Shown: positions 1-8,542, counted from the stretch's first letter. The stretch: DNA of 64,000 nucleotides from Antarctobacter heliothermus (GCF_900188425.1 NZ_FZON01000002.1:62001-126000), one strand, 5' to 3'. A program made the numbers and translations. The notes: generated by a model from the letters alone, not told the origin.

Positions 1-2
1 GG

Positions 3-347
3 CGGGTCGAGACACCGGAGGGGATTGTGGTCTTTGACCTCGTGGGGCAGGCGCTGGGTCTGTACCCGCTGGAGGATCTGGCGCGCGACATGGGCTGCGC
101 GGCCGAGGATCTGGGCACCGGGGCGGCCACGCTGGCCTGCAACACGCAGACCCGCGAAGAGGTGGCAGAGGTGCTGACCGCCGCCGAGGCCGCTGGCGCG
201 ACCATCCTGAAACCCGCGCATGACGTGTTCTGGGGCGGCCACATCGGCTATTTCTCCGATCCCGAGGGCCATGTGTGGGAGGTGGCCTATAACCCGTTCT
301 CGACACTGGGACCGGACGGCGCGTTCCGTTGGGGTGGCTATGAGTGA
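3..347 (+). CDS. VOC (glyoxalase/bleomycin resistance fold) protein, 5' truncated by the window edge
   Basis: The reading frame is open from the first bases of the window, so the N-terminal part lies outside it. The visible 114 residues form the second half of a vicinal-oxygen-chelate domain. It has an EEV..VL..AEAAGATILKPA helix region, then FWGGHIGYFSDPEGHVWEVAYNP, which is the typical end of this family with a terminal metal-ligand glutamate in WEVAYNP. Such proteins bind a divalent metal and act on small molecules, but the substrate cannot be told from sequence. The stop overlaps the next gene by 8 bases, so the two are probably cotranscribed. A GTG at 27 is an unlikely start because the domain would be cut. 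Confidence 0.8.
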   Translation, partial: RVETPEGIVVFDLVGQALGLYPLEDLARDMGCAAEDLGTGAATLACNTQTREEVAEVLTAAEAAGATILKPAHDVFWGGHIGYFSDPEGHVWEVAYNPFSTLGPDGAFRWGGYE

Positions 348-1329
348 TTTGCACCGGGCATTGGCGGAACAGGCGCTTCGGTTGGTGCCTCCGGACGATG
401 CAGGGCGGATGCATCACAAGTTCTCCTCGGCCTTGCAGTTTGCCTGCATGGCGCTGGAGGCGATGGGTGTTGCAGAGTGGCGGGTCTGGGGATGCAAGCT
501 GAAGGTTGCGCCGGATGACGTGGTGACCCCCATTGACCCGACCGGGGTGTGGATCGGCGATGCCTGTGTCGCATTTCTGGCCATCGGGCAGCAGCTTGGC
601 GACATATCAACACCGCAGATGCGCGCGCGTCGCGAACAAGGCTTTCAGGTTCGGGTCGTTGGGGGCCGCGACGCGATGCGCAAGTCGCTTGAACTGGCGG
701 TGCGGGACAAAACCGTGCCGAGTTATCTGGATGCAGGTTTGGCCGATATGTGGCTGGAGTCCCAGCGGCACATGTTGGCGCGGATGGACCGCGACGACGC
801 ACGGATCGAGATTCCCTTGTCGACGGGGCCGTTGCTGATCCATCCCGATTTTTCCCGTCCTTTCAAGAGGATGCGATGGATCGAAAATCGGGAATGGTCT
901 GCAGCCGCGCAAAGCAGCTTGTGGCGTAGCGGGATAAGTGCGGTCCCCGTTGATGAGTTGGCAATCATCGTTGGGCAGGCCAGAGACGGATTGCCCGACG
1001 ACGTGGCATTGGCCGTGGACAAGGTCGGGCGCGCACCGACCCCGGACCAGATCGCAAGACGCGTGGACGAATGGATGGCGCGGATCGAAGACCGCAAGAC
1101 GTCCTTTCCGGAATCCGTGGGCGCAAAAAACCTGCAATTCCCGACCCGGGCAGAGATGTACGACCAGGTCGAAAGGGACTGGCCCGACCGTGCGGCGGAC
1201 GAACTGCGGAATCTTGTCGAGGCGCGCTGGCGGGTTGAACTTGGGTGGGACAGCGGCGCGTCGCTGCTGCCTTTGTTTCACGATCACTTGGCCAAAGCCG
1301 TGACAGCCGGGTTGGTCGACGCCGCATGA
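340..1329 (+). CDS. hypothetical protein, 329 aa
   Basis: I do not recognise this protein. The ATG at 340 overlaps the end of the VOC gene and gives a protein starting MSDLHRALAEQALRL. It has no signal peptide or membrane segment and is rich in charged residues and tryptophan, so it is probably a cytoplasmic soluble protein. The C-terminal third contains an acidic helix-rich stretch (DQIARRVDEWMARIEDRK). Its stop codon is shared in an ATGA overlap with the next gene, suggesting translational coupling in a three-gene unit with the VOC gene and the following M15-like gene. An alternative start at 220 would lie inside the VOC gene and is not supported. Confidence 0.65.
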   Translation: MSDLHRALAEQALRLVPPDDAGRMHHKFSSALQFACMALEAMGVAEWRVWGCKLKVAPDDVVTPIDPTGVWIGDACVAFLAIGQQLGDISTPQMRARREQGFQVRVVGGRDAMRKSLELAVRDKTVPSYLDAGLADMWLESQRHMLARMDRDDARIEIPLSTGPLLIHPDFSRPFKRMRWIENREWSAAAQSSLWRSGISAVPVDELAIIVGQARDGLPDDVALAVDKVGRAPTPDQIARRVDEWMARIEDRKTSFPESVGAKNLQFPTRAEMYDQVERDWPDRAADELRNLVEARWRVELGWDSGASLLPLFHDHLAKAVTAGLVDAA

Positions 1330-1955
1330 AACGCCCGCAGTCCATGTGGTCGTTGGAGACGCTGGGGCGGATGCGCCTGTCGCGGCATTTCTGGATGCGC
1401 GAGTTCCTGTCTTCCGAGATCGGAAATTTTCACGAAATCAGCAATATACCGGATGATCCTGATCTGGCACAGGAACGCGGGCGCGCCTTTGCCACCGCGC
1501 TGCTGGACCCGCTGGAGGAAACCTTTGGCCGGGTCTTTGTGCGGTCGGGGTATCGGTCGGCGCGGCTGAATGCCTTTGGCAATGCGCATAAGCTGAACTG
1601 CGCGAGCAACGATTATCCGCTGGAATGCCACATATGGGATCTGCCGGACCGGCCTGTCGCCGGGGCCTCTGTTGTGATCCCGTGGTTTGCGGACCGCTAT
1701 GCGCAGGGGCGCGACTGGCGCGATCTGGCGTGGTGGCTGCATGACCATCTGGACTATTCCGAGATCTGGTTCTTTCCCAAACTCTGCGCCTTCAACCTCG
1801 CGTGGCGGCCCGTGCCGCTTCGGCGGATCGACAGTTTTATCGCGCCGAAAGGCACGCTGTTGAAAGTGGGGGCTGCCCCGGGCGAGACGTCTGAACAACG
1901 CGCCGCGCGCTATGCGGATTTTCCGCCCTTTCGCGGGATCGCCTTGCCGGTTTGA
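1326..1955 (+). CDS. hypothetical protein, resembles the peptidase M15 (D-Ala-D-Ala carboxypeptidase) fold
   Basis: This 209-residue protein starts at the ATG of an ATGA overlap with the upstream gene. The N-terminus (MRLSRHFWMREFLSS) resembles the 'LS.HF...EF..S' opening of peptidase M15A-like proteins. VFVRSGYRSARLN matches the SGYRS..LN core motif of that fold. Downstream, LECHIWDLPD could supply the His and Asp metal ligands (usually SQH..G.A.D), though the spacing is divergent. No signal peptide is visible, which is odd for a cell-wall peptidase. I regard the fold as likely and the enzymatic role as uncertain; it could be a non-catalytic relative. Confidence 0.5.
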   Translation: MKRPQSMWSLETLGRMRLSRHFWMREFLSSEIGNFHEISNIPDDPDLAQERGRAFATALLDPLEETFGRVFVRSGYRSARLNAFGNAHKLNCASNDYPLECHIWDLPDRPVAGASVVIPWFADRYAQGRDWRDLAWWLHDHLDYSEIWFFPKLCAFNLAWRPVPLRRIDSFIAPKGTLLKVGAAPGETSEQRAARYADFPPFRGIALPV

Positions 1956-2089
1956 GCGGTGCTGGACACCCGCAAAGCGGAGGGCTAGCTTGCGCCGGAC
2001 ACAACCACAGAGTGAGGTTCCAGTACGTTGACCCGGAGAGACTGCAACACCCCGGCCCCCGTCCCGACCCCTGACAGGGACGCTCTGTA

Positions 2090-3052
2090 ATGGATGGTTT
2101 CGATCCCGATGCCCGCGATTTTCCCGATTTCCTGCTGGCGGCAACCAGTGACATCTGGGAGGGGCGCGGGCTGACGGCACGCGCGCAGATGCACTATCAC
2201 CCAGAGGTCATCCTGCGCGGGGCCGAGGGCATCCAGTTCGGTGCCCGCGCCCTGGCAGAGGACGCGATGGCGACGCTGGTCACGCTGCCGGACCGGCGGT
2301 TGCTGGGTGAGGATGTGATCTGGTCCGGTCATGCGCGGGTCGGCATGCTGGGCTCTCAGCGTATCCTGACGCAGGCGACGCACACCGGGGATGGCGCGCT
2401 GGGGCCCGCCACGGGGCGGACGCTGCTGTACCGTGAGATTGTCGACAGCTATGCCAAGCGTGACCAGATCAGCGATGTCTGGCGGGTGACGGACACCGGC
2501 GCGGTGTTGCGCCAACTGGGACAGACCGCAGAGGGCTGGGCGCGCGCGCACCTGCCCGATCTGGACCCCGAGACCCAGCCTTTTACGCCACGGGTGGATG
2601 TGACCGGGCCGTATACCGGGCTGGGCAACACCGATCAGTGGGGCGAAGGGTTTGCCGCCCTGCTGATGCGGGTGATGGATGGCGACCTGTCGGTGATCCC
2701 CGACCAGTACGACCGCGCTTGCCACTTGTTCTATCCCGGCGGGGTCGAGGCACATGGCGTCGCAGCAGCGGACCGGTTCTGGCTGGGCCTGAGGGCTGCG
2801 ATGCCCTCGGCCCGGTTCGAGGTCCACCACCGCATCGGCATGGAAGAGCCGTTGATGCCCGCACGCGCCGCGTTGCGCTGGTCCCTGAAGGGCCGCCACG
2901 AGGGCTGGGGCGCGTTTGGGCGGCCCTCTGGCGCGGATCTGTATGTCATGGGCATCAGCCATGCAGAGTTCGGCCCCCGAGGGCTGCGCCGCGAATGGAC
3001 CCTGTATGACGAGGCGGCGGTCTGGACGCAGATCGTGGCGCAGACCGGATGA
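2090..3052 (+). CDS. SnoaL/NTF2-like protein with two tandem domains
   Basis: The 320-residue protein has two repeats of the polyketide-cyclase/ester-cyclase type of the NTF2-like fold. Residues about 15-150 contain 'MHYHPEVILRGAEGIQFGARALAEDAMATL' followed by DRRLLGEDVIWSG. Residues about 175-315 contain 'YDRACHLFYPGGVEAHG', a conserved AMPSARFEVHHR segment and ALRWSLKGRHEGWGAFG. This is the usual layout of 'ester cyclase' proteins found in roseobacters. The pocket normally holds a small hydrophobic substrate, but function is unassigned. The gene ends in an ATGA overlap with a methyltransferase, suggesting the pair is translated together. Confidence 0.7.
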   Translation: MDGFDPDARDFPDFLLAATSDIWEGRGLTARAQMHYHPEVILRGAEGIQFGARALAEDAMATLVTLPDRRLLGEDVIWSGHARVGMLGSQRILTQATHTGDGALGPATGRTLLYREIVDSYAKRDQISDVWRVTDTGAVLRQLGQTAEGWARAHLPDLDPETQPFTPRVDVTGPYTGLGNTDQWGEGFAALLMRVMDGDLSVIPDQYDRACHLFYPGGVEAHGVAAADRFWLGLRAAMPSARFEVHHRIGMEEPLMPARAALRWSLKGRHEGWGAFGRPSGADLYVMGISHAEFGPRGLRREWTLYDEAAVWTQIVAQTG

Positions 3053-3639
3053 GCAACCGCGACGTCTATCAGCGGCAGGCGGAGACCTACGCCGCTGAGC
3101 GGAACATCTCACTGTTCGAACGCCCCTGGCTGGACCGCGTGCTGGCGGATGTGCCCAGCGGCGGGGCGGTGCTAGACCTTGGCTGTGGCGCGGGTGCCCC
3201 GATTGGTGTGTTTCTGTCCGACGCGGGCTATGATGTCACCGGAGTGGACTATGCGCCCGCCATGCTGGCGCTCTATGCCCGGAGGCTGCCGCAAGCACGG
3301 GTGATCGAGGCGGACATGCGGGCGCTGGCGCTGGACCGGCAGTTTGACGCGATCATCGGCTGGGGCAGTTTCTTTCACCTGACGCAGGATGCGCAGCGCG
3401 CCGCCTTGCCGACAATTGCGGAGTATCTGGCTCCGGGCGGGCGTCTGTTGTTGACGGTTGGTCCGGGCGCGGGAGAGGTCTGGGGCACTGTCGCGGGTGA
3501 GCGTGTCTACCACGCCTCGCTCTCGCCTGACGAGTACGCAGAGATCCTGTCAGCCGCCGGTGCCCCGGTTGAGGCGTTTGTACCCGAAGATCCAGAGGCC
3601 CGTGGCCACACGTTGTTGCTGGCCAGACGGGCGGTCTGA
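3049..3639 (+). CDS. class I SAM-dependent methyltransferase
   Basis: The 196-residue protein carries the Rossmann-type SAM motif I (VLDLGCGAGAPIG, residues about 43-55), the acidic ribose-binding end of strand 2 (VTGVDYAPAML), and motif II/III elements (FDAIIGWGSFFHLT and LAPGGRLLLTVGPGAGE). It is a short Methyltransf_11/25-type enzyme. The substrate is unknown; the small size fits a small-molecule methyltransferase. It starts inside the stop of the SnoaL-like gene (ATGA), so the two probably act in one process. No terminator is evident in the 186 bases that follow. Confidence 0.85.
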   Translation: MSNRDVYQRQAETYAAERNISLFERPWLDRVLADVPSGGAVLDLGCGAGAPIGVFLSDAGYDVTGVDYAPAMLALYARRLPQARVIEADMRALALDRQFDAIIGWGSFFHLTQDAQRAALPTIAEYLAPGGRLLLTVGPGAGEVWGTVAGERVYHASLSPDEYAEILSAAGAPVEAFVPEDPEARGHTLLLARRAV

Positions 3640-3825
3640 ACGGCCGCGATTCTGTGGATAACCCTGCGGTACATCCATTCGTGGGCGCCGGGCCGGGTCG
3701 CAGGGAAAGCGGAAACCCGCCGAAGTGCCTGATAGATATGGACAAGCCTACATTCCCTAGAGGGGGCGTTGACCGAAGCTGCAATATCGGGGACGCTTTT
3801 CGTCAGTTTATTGGGGGATAGGCAA

Positions 3826-4953
3826 ATGATCAGACGCGTGTGCGCGGCGTCCATGGCTGTGGCCATGGCCGGAACCATGGCGCTTTCGGCAGAGACATGT
3901 GGGGGCAACTACAAGGTGCGTCCGGGGGATTCGCTGTCGGCGATTGCCGATACGCATTATCAGGATGCCAGCCAGTGGACTGTTATCTATCGCAACAACC
4001 GCGAGATGATCCCCAGCCCGGACAAGATCCGGGTGGGCCAGACGTACCGGCTGCCGTGTATCGCGGGCAAGCCGGTCGGCCTGCCGGGGGGCACGCCGAT
4101 CGACCCGGCCAATCCGGTGGCCGTGGTCGCCGCAAGCCCGGCAGAGCCCGTCACCGCCGAGCGGCTGCAAGAGAACCGCATCAAGGCCACGGCGCGGCAG
4201 GCGCGCGGGGTCGATGTGCGGTTGCTGGCAGCGGATGATTTCCGGCCCTTTACCAACCGGCTGCTGATGTCCTCGGGGTTGATCACCGACCTTGTGAACC
4301 GGGCCTTTGTCTCCACCGACAAGGTGGGCCTGCACAAGTTCTATTGGGTCAATGACCGCAGTGTGCATCTGGACCCGATGCTGAAAGAGGGCATGGCCGA
4401 CCTGGCCTTTCCGTGGAAGAAACCGGATTGCGAGGGCGCGGCGGCAACTACGGACCTGTGCACCGACTACGTCTATTCCGAACCGATGTTCGAGATGCTG
4501 GTGGTGTTGTTCACCGCCAAGGGCAGCGGTGTGACCTATGCGGGTGAGGGGGATCTTGCCGGTCTGCGGGTGTGCAGCCCGCTGGGGTTCAACGCCGCCG
4601 GTCGCGGCGGGCTTGGCGCCAGCTATCTGATCCAGGCCGGTGCGCGCCTGCAACAACCGCCCAGCAGCGAAGAATGCTTTGCGCGGCTGGTCGACGGGTC
4701 GGTCGATGCGGTGGCGATGAACGAATTCACCGGGCGTGTCGTGCTCAAGGATATGGGGCTGTCAGGCCGCGTGGAACTGCAGTTGTCGCGCCCGCTGGCC
4801 ATCGAGGGGCTGCATGTGGTGGCACACAAGGCGAACCCGAGGGCGGCAGAGATGATCGCCGCCTTTGATGAGGGGTTGGGGGTGTTGCGCGACAGCGGCG
4901 AATATCTGACCGTGCTGGACAAACACATGTCCAGCATCTGGGCGGGGCTCTGA
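3826..4953 (+). CDS. exported LysM protein fused to a solute-binding (SBP_bac_3-like) domain, copy 1
   Basis: The start at 3826 is preceded by a GGGGGA ribosome-binding site and opens a Sec signal peptide (MIRRVCAASMAVAMAGTMALSA), giving 375 residues. After the signal comes one LysM peptidoglycan-binding repeat (YKVRPGDSLSAIADTHY ... IRVGQTYRLPC, residues about 30-75). From about residue 125 there is a periplasmic binding-protein domain: VRLLAADDFRPFT, LITDLVNRAF, DLAFPWKKPDC, SEPMFEMLVVLF, VDAVAMNEF and IEGLHVVAHK. This resembles amino-acid-type binding proteins, but no ABC permease is nearby. It may sense or retain a ligand at the cell wall. Only 3 bases separate it from a paralogue. Confidence 0.75.
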   Translation: MIRRVCAASMAVAMAGTMALSAETCGGNYKVRPGDSLSAIADTHYQDASQWTVIYRNNREMIPSPDKIRVGQTYRLPCIAGKPVGLPGGTPIDPANPVAVVAASPAEPVTAERLQENRIKATARQARGVDVRLLAADDFRPFTNRLLMSSGLITDLVNRAFVSTDKVGLHKFYWVNDRSVHLDPMLKEGMADLAFPWKKPDCEGAAATTDLCTDYVYSEPMFEMLVVLFTAKGSGVTYAGEGDLAGLRVCSPLGFNAAGRGGLGASYLIQAGARLQQPPSSEECFARLVDGSVDAVAMNEFTGRVVLKDMGLSGRVELQLSRPLAIEGLHVVAHKANPRAAEMIAAFDEGLGVLRDSGEYLTVLDKHMSSIWAGL

Positions 4954-4956
4954 CCG

Positions 4957-6015
4957 ATGGCCCTCGGGGGGAGGAAAGGCCCGGCGGCGCTGGCCGCCGC
5001 GCTGGCGGTTTGGGCGGCGGTCTGGGCGACTGGCAGCTTTGCCCAGTGCGCGCCCGAAGCGTATACAGTACAGACGGGCGATACCGTCTTTACCATCGCA
5101 GAAAGGCGCTATGGCGATCCCGAAAAATGGACGCTGATCTACTACGCCAATGAGGACAGGCTGCGGTCGAGCGTGTTTCAGGTCTCGCCCGGAGATGTGC
5201 TGGACCTGCCCTGCCAGGAGGGGGAGGTGCGCGCCGATGCCACTCCGCTGCGGCAGGGGCCGGACAATGCCGAGATGAAACTGATCACCGGGTCGAACTA
5301 CGCGCCCTTTACGGATCGCGAATGGCCGGGGCAGGGGATGGTGACGGAACTGGTGAACGCCGCGCTGGAGGCGACGCCAAGCCCGGTCACCTATTCGATC
5401 ACCTGGCAGGACGACTGGTCCAAACACCTGTTCCCGATTCTGGACAGCAAAGAGGCGGACATGGGCTTTCCCTGGCTCAAGCCGAATTGCGCCCAGACGC
5501 CGGACAATGAGCGCTGCGCCAATTTCCATTTCTCCGACCCGCTGGTCGAGATTCTGGTGTTGTTGTTCACCCGACCGGACTCAGGCTTTGTCTATGACAC
5601 CGACGCAGATGTGATCGGCAAGGTGCTGTGCCGGCCCAAGGGCTATTTCACCCATGATCTGGATCGTCCGGGGCGTGAGTGGCTGAACCGGGGGTTGATC
5701 ACGCTGGTGCAGGCAGACGATCCGCAGGCGTGTTTTCGCGAGCTGATGGCGGGGCGGGTGGATGCGGTGACGGTCAACGTGTTCCTGGGCGCCAAGACCA
5801 TCGACGACATGGGGTTGCGCGGACAGGTGGTGCCGCTGGACAAGCCGCTGTCGGTCGAGGGGCTGCATGTGATCATCTCGAAAAAGCATTGGCGCGGGAC
5901 GACACATCTGTACCGGATCAACGCCGGGCTGGCCGAGTTGAAGAAGACCGACCGCTATAGCCAGATCGTGTCACGGCATTTGGGCGTGTTCTGGGACCAG
6001 ATCAAGACCAACTGA
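4957..6015 (+). CDS. exported LysM protein fused to a solute-binding domain, copy 2
   Basis: This 352-residue protein is a tandem paralogue of the preceding gene. It has a hydrophobic export signal (ALAAALAVWAAVWATGSFA), a LysM repeat (YTVQTGDTVFTIAERRYG ... VSPGDVLDLPC), then the same binding-protein domain with matching landmarks. These are LITGSNYAPFT against LLAADDFRPFT, DMGFPWLKPNC against DLAFPWKKPDC, and VEGLHVIISKK against IEGLHVVAHKA. The paired cysteines after the FPW.KP motif are kept in both, so a disulfide is likely. The two probably form an operon. The ligand is unknown and there are no permease or sensor genes beside them. Confidence 0.75.
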   Translation: MALGGRKGPAALAAALAVWAAVWATGSFAQCAPEAYTVQTGDTVFTIAERRYGDPEKWTLIYYANEDRLRSSVFQVSPGDVLDLPCQEGEVRADATPLRQGPDNAEMKLITGSNYAPFTDREWPGQGMVTELVNAALEATPSPVTYSITWQDDWSKHLFPILDSKEADMGFPWLKPNCAQTPDNERCANFHFSDPLVEILVLLFTRPDSGFVYDTDADVIGKVLCRPKGYFTHDLDRPGREWLNRGLITLVQADDPQACFRELMAGRVDAVTVNVFLGAKTIDDMGLRGQVVPLDKPLSVEGLHVIISKKHWRGTTHLYRINAGLAELKKTDRYSQIVSRHLGVFWDQIKTN

Positions 6016-6206
6016 CGCCTTGCTGGGACGCCAGACGGCGCTCGATCCAGCCCATGGCCGGAACATCGCCCCGCCCGCCGTCCCCGGCCGCTGCGGCCAC
6101 TTTCGCCCGCTGTCGCATCTGTTAGGGTGCCGCCAGATAGCAGCTGTGTGCGGAGTAAGCAAAGTGGCAGGCAAAGTGGATGTCGGGGCTGGGGTTCTCC
6201 GCTCGC

Positions 6207-6917
6207 ATGACTGAGACGGTTGTCTTTCTGCCAGAGCAGATGTGTGATGCCCGGCTGTTCGGCCCGCAGATCGCCGACCTGTCGCGCGATCAGGCGGTGA
6301 TGACCGCGCCGATTTCCCAAGGGGACCGGATCGAGGAAATCGCCTCAACCCTGCTGGATCTTGCGCCGACCCGGTTTGCGCTTGTCGGGCACGGGATGGG
6401 TGGGATTGTCGCCATGGAGGTGTATCGCCGCGCGCCCGAGCGGGTGACACGGCTGGCGCTGATGGGCACGACGCCGCTGGCAGAGACGCCGCAGGTGGCC
6501 GCGCTGCGCGATCCGCAGATCATTCGCGCCCGCGCCGGGCGTTTCGAAGACGTGCTGGCCGAGACGTTCCGGCAAGGCGACCTTGCGCCCGGACCGCATC
6601 GGCGCGAGGTTCTGGCGCTGGTGCTGGACATGGCGCGCGGGTTGGGCACAGAGGTCTTTGTGCGCCAGTCGCGCGCGCTGCAACGGCGGCGCGACCAGCA
6701 GGGTACCTTGCGGCGGATCAACGTGCCGACGCTGATCCTGTGTGGGGCCGCGGACACGCTGTATCCGGTCAAGCGCCACAGTTTCATGGCCGAGATGATC
6801 CCAAAGGCTGACCTGCGGGTGATCGACGACGCGGGCCGCATGCCGACGCTGGAACAGCCCGAGGCGGTGACGGACGCCTTGCGCGACTGGCTGGCGCAGC
6901 CCTTGCTCTTGCGCTGA
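6207..6917 (+). CDS. alpha/beta-hydrolase fold protein with an altered nucleophile elbow
   Basis: The 236-residue product from the ATG at 6207 follows the alpha/beta-hydrolase plan: FLPEQMCDARLFGPQ, DRIEEIAS, the nucleophile elbow strand FALVGHGMGGIVAMEVYRRAP, LMGTTP, and the late strand VPTLILCGAADTLYPV carrying the acid. The elbow normally reads G-H-S-M-G-G; here the serine codon is GGG (Gly). The usual catalytic His near the C-terminus is also not obvious (VIDDAGRMPTLEQPE instead of the common G.GH...E.P). The protein may therefore be non-catalytic or use other chemistry. A longer start at 6180 is possible but adds a sequence without family similarity. Confidence 0.75.
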   Translation: MTETVVFLPEQMCDARLFGPQIADLSRDQAVMTAPISQGDRIEEIASTLLDLAPTRFALVGHGMGGIVAMEVYRRAPERVTRLALMGTTPLAETPQVAALRDPQIIRARAGRFEDVLAETFRQGDLAPGPHRREVLALVLDMARGLGTEVFVRQSRALQRRRDQQGTLRRINVPTLILCGAADTLYPVKRHSFMAEMIPKADLRVIDDAGRMPTLEQPEAVTDALRDWLAQPLLLR

Positions 6918-6943
6918 CGCGGGGCATTGCCTAAGGGACACGG

Positions 6944-7329
6944 GCGCGGAGGGCCGGACGGCCGCTTGTGGAGACATGAGAGGAAAGTCCGGACTCACCA
7001 AAGCACCGGTGCCGGGTAACGCCCGGGCAGGGCAACCTGACGGAAAGCGCCACAGAAAACAGACCGCCCGTTCGTTCGCGTTCGGGACAGGGTGAAAAGG
7101 TGGGGTAAGAGCCCACCGGGGGGGCTGGCAACAGCGCCCGCATGGCAAGCCCCACCGGGGAGCAATGCCGAATAGGGATCACACGCACCTTCGGGTGCAG
7201 GGCCGCTTTGGCCTTGGTGATCCGGGTTGGCAGCTAGAGCCGCGTGGCAACGCGCGGTCCAGAGGAATGGTCGTCTGAGGGCCGGGAAACCGGCTCAAGA
7301 ACAGAATCCGGCTTACAGGCCCTCCGCGC
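6944..7329 (+). ncRNA. rnpB: RNase P RNA (class A)
   Basis: This is the catalytic RNA of RNase P, which matures tRNA 5' ends. The conserved core pieces occur in order: GAGGAAAGTCCGG (6980s), AGAGGAATGGTCGTC (near 7261-7275) and ACAGAATCCGGCTTACA (near 7301-7317). The P1 stem can be drawn by pairing GCGCGGAGGGCC at 6944 with the GGCCCTCCGCGC ending at 7329, which sets the ends. Proteins predicted from other frames across this stretch are chance readings. A hairpin just downstream (7339-7360) lacks a T-run, so the 3' end may be set by processing. Confidence 0.95.
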
Positions 7330-7377
7330 AAATCCCGGCCTGACACGCCCGCCTGTCAGGACTTGGTCAAGAAGTGG

Positions 7378-7405
7378 TTGACTCGGGGCAGACAAGAGGT
7401 AAAAG
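7378..7405 (+). promoter_or_regulatory. candidate sigma-70 type promoter for rpmG
   Basis: TTGACT at 7378-7383 and TAAAAG at 7400-7405 are separated by 16 bases and lie about 55 bases before the rpmG start. The -35 matches consensus in five of six positions and the -10 in four. This is by eye only. Confidence 0.3.
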
Positions 7406-7460
7406 GCGGGCTTCATACGGATTTCACGCGCGGGCTCCCGCGTGTTGCAGGAGACGACCC

Positions 7461-7628
7461 ATGGCGAAGCCGACCACAATCAAGATCCGCCTGAACTCCA
7501 CTGCGGGCACCGGCCACTTTTATGTGACCAAGAAGAACGCTCGGACTATGACCGAGAAGATGTCGATCAAAAAGTACGACCCCGTTGTGCGCAAGCATGT
7601 GGAATACAAAGAAGGCAAGATCAAGTAA
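7461..7628 (+). CDS. rpmG: 50S ribosomal protein L33
   Basis: The 55-residue basic protein begins [18 protein letters not shown] and contains [14 protein letters not shown] and [15 protein letters not shown], which is the standard bacterial L33 sequence and length. It lacks the CxxC pairs of the zinc-binding form, so it is the C- (zinc-free) version usual in alphaproteobacteria. A GCAGGAGACGACCC stretch provides the ribosome-binding site. It is a single-gene unit closed by a strong terminator. Confidence 0.97.
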   Translation: MAKPTTIKIRLNSTAGTGHFYVTKKNARTMTEKMSIKKYDPVVRKHVEYKEGKIK

Positions 7629-7652
7629 GCCATTCCGGCTGAACGTTTTTTG

Positions 7653-7685
7653 GGGCCGCGCAGGGGTGATCCTGCGCGGCCCTTT
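7653..7685 (+). terminator. rho-independent terminator of rpmG
   Basis: GGGCCGCGCAGG (7653-7664) pairs perfectly with CCTGCGCGGCCC (7671-7682) around a 6-base loop and is followed by TTTGTG, 25 bases after the rpmG stop. Confidence 0.85.
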
Positions 7686-7993
7686 GTGTGCGTGTTTGTG
7701 TGGGCTGAATCCGCGATGGCGTGGGCGCAGGCTCTGGACGCGGGCGGGTGGGTGTTTCGGGTACGCCGGAGGACGTGCCGACAGCGGCGGCAGGGCGACA
7801 CCAGTTTGACGTCGTGACGGCCCCGGACGCGCGGTCCGGCACGTCTGTGTGGTGCTATCATAGCAGGCTGATAGCCGCGCCTTTGTTGGCGCCGTTGTAG
7901 GCGGCGCTCGGCTTGTGCGCCCCAAGCAGGGATCACTACGCGCAGGCCGGGAAACCGGATGAACCAGCGATCATCCAGGTGTTGCGTTTGCGA
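7686..7993. other. 308-bp intergenic stretch with no supported gene
   Basis: Between the rpmG terminator and the 3' end of the cupin gene I see only GC-rich sequence. The reading frames here are rich in Arg, His and Pro and resemble chance frames; none has a convincing ribosome-binding site or family motif. A short palindromic patch (GCTATCATAGCAGGCTGATAGC, 7854-7875) could be a regulatory or termination structure but has no T-run. Confidence 0.4.
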
Positions 7994-8452
7994 CTATTCG
8001 GGCAGGGGGTCCGCAGGTGCGCCGTTGAGATGCGTCCAGCGGTGTTCATCGCTGGTACGTTCGATCAGTTTCACACGGTCCTCACCGGGATAGTGCACCC
8101 GGTCGCGCGGGGTGCGCGTGCCGACCACAAGGATTCGTGCCGGCGCATCCGAGCGATTGACAAAGCTGTGCGAGGTTTCCGTTCCGGCAACGAAGGTCGC
8201 GGCGGACCCGCTGGACATGACCTCCTCGTGGTCGCCCTCGATCAGGGTCAGGGTGCCGTCCAGCACATAGACCATCTCATCTTCTGATTCGTGCCAGTGT
8301 GGGTACGAGGAACTGGCCCCGGGCGACAGGATTTCCACCACCGCGCCAAATTGCGTCAGCCCGCCGGAATCGCTGAACAAGAGTGATTCATAGCGCCCCA
8401 GCGTCCCATCGCCCGACTTTCGCTGCACAGTATCTTCGGTAATGATCGGCAT
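7994..8452 (-). CDS. cupin-domain protein
   Basis: The 152-residue product (ATG at 8452, preceded by GGGAGA) has one double-stranded beta-helix domain. Cupin motif 1 is seen as PHWHESEDEMVYVLDGTLTL and motif 2 as TFVAGTETSHSFVNRSDAPARILVVGTR. The metal-ligand set His, His, Glu of motif 1 is recognisable and motif 2 supplies SHSFVN with its histidine. Small single-domain cupins of this type include sugar isomerases, dioxygenases and storage-like proteins, so the reaction is unassigned. A second in-frame ATG at 8464 is possible but has a weaker ribosome-binding site. Confidence 0.85.
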   Translation of the reverse strand: MPIITEDTVQRKSGDGTLGRYESLLFSDSGGLTQFGAVVEILSPGASSSYPHWHESEDEMVYVLDGTLTLIEGDHEEVMSSGSAATFVAGTETSHSFVNRSDAPARILVVGTRTPRDRVHYPGEDRVKLIERTSDEHRWTHLNGAPADPLPE

Positions 8453-8484
8453 GTTGTCTCCCATGGCCGCCCAAGGCCCAACAC

Positions 8485-8513
8485 GAAAAAAGGGCCGGTC
8501 AAGTGACCGGCCC
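8485..8513 (-). terminator. rho-independent terminator of the Bax-inhibitor gene
   Basis: On the minus strand GGGCCGGTC pairs with GACCGGCCC around a 4-base loop and is followed by TTTTTT. It lies 30 bases beyond the stop of the gene at 8543. Confidence 0.85.
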
Positions 8514-8542
8514 TATCCCTATAGCACGATTATTGCGATGTG

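Noticed and set aside
6931-7479. Open frames over the RNase P RNA
   Set aside because: The region carries the conserved RNase P core and P1 pairing; the frames have no protein similarity.
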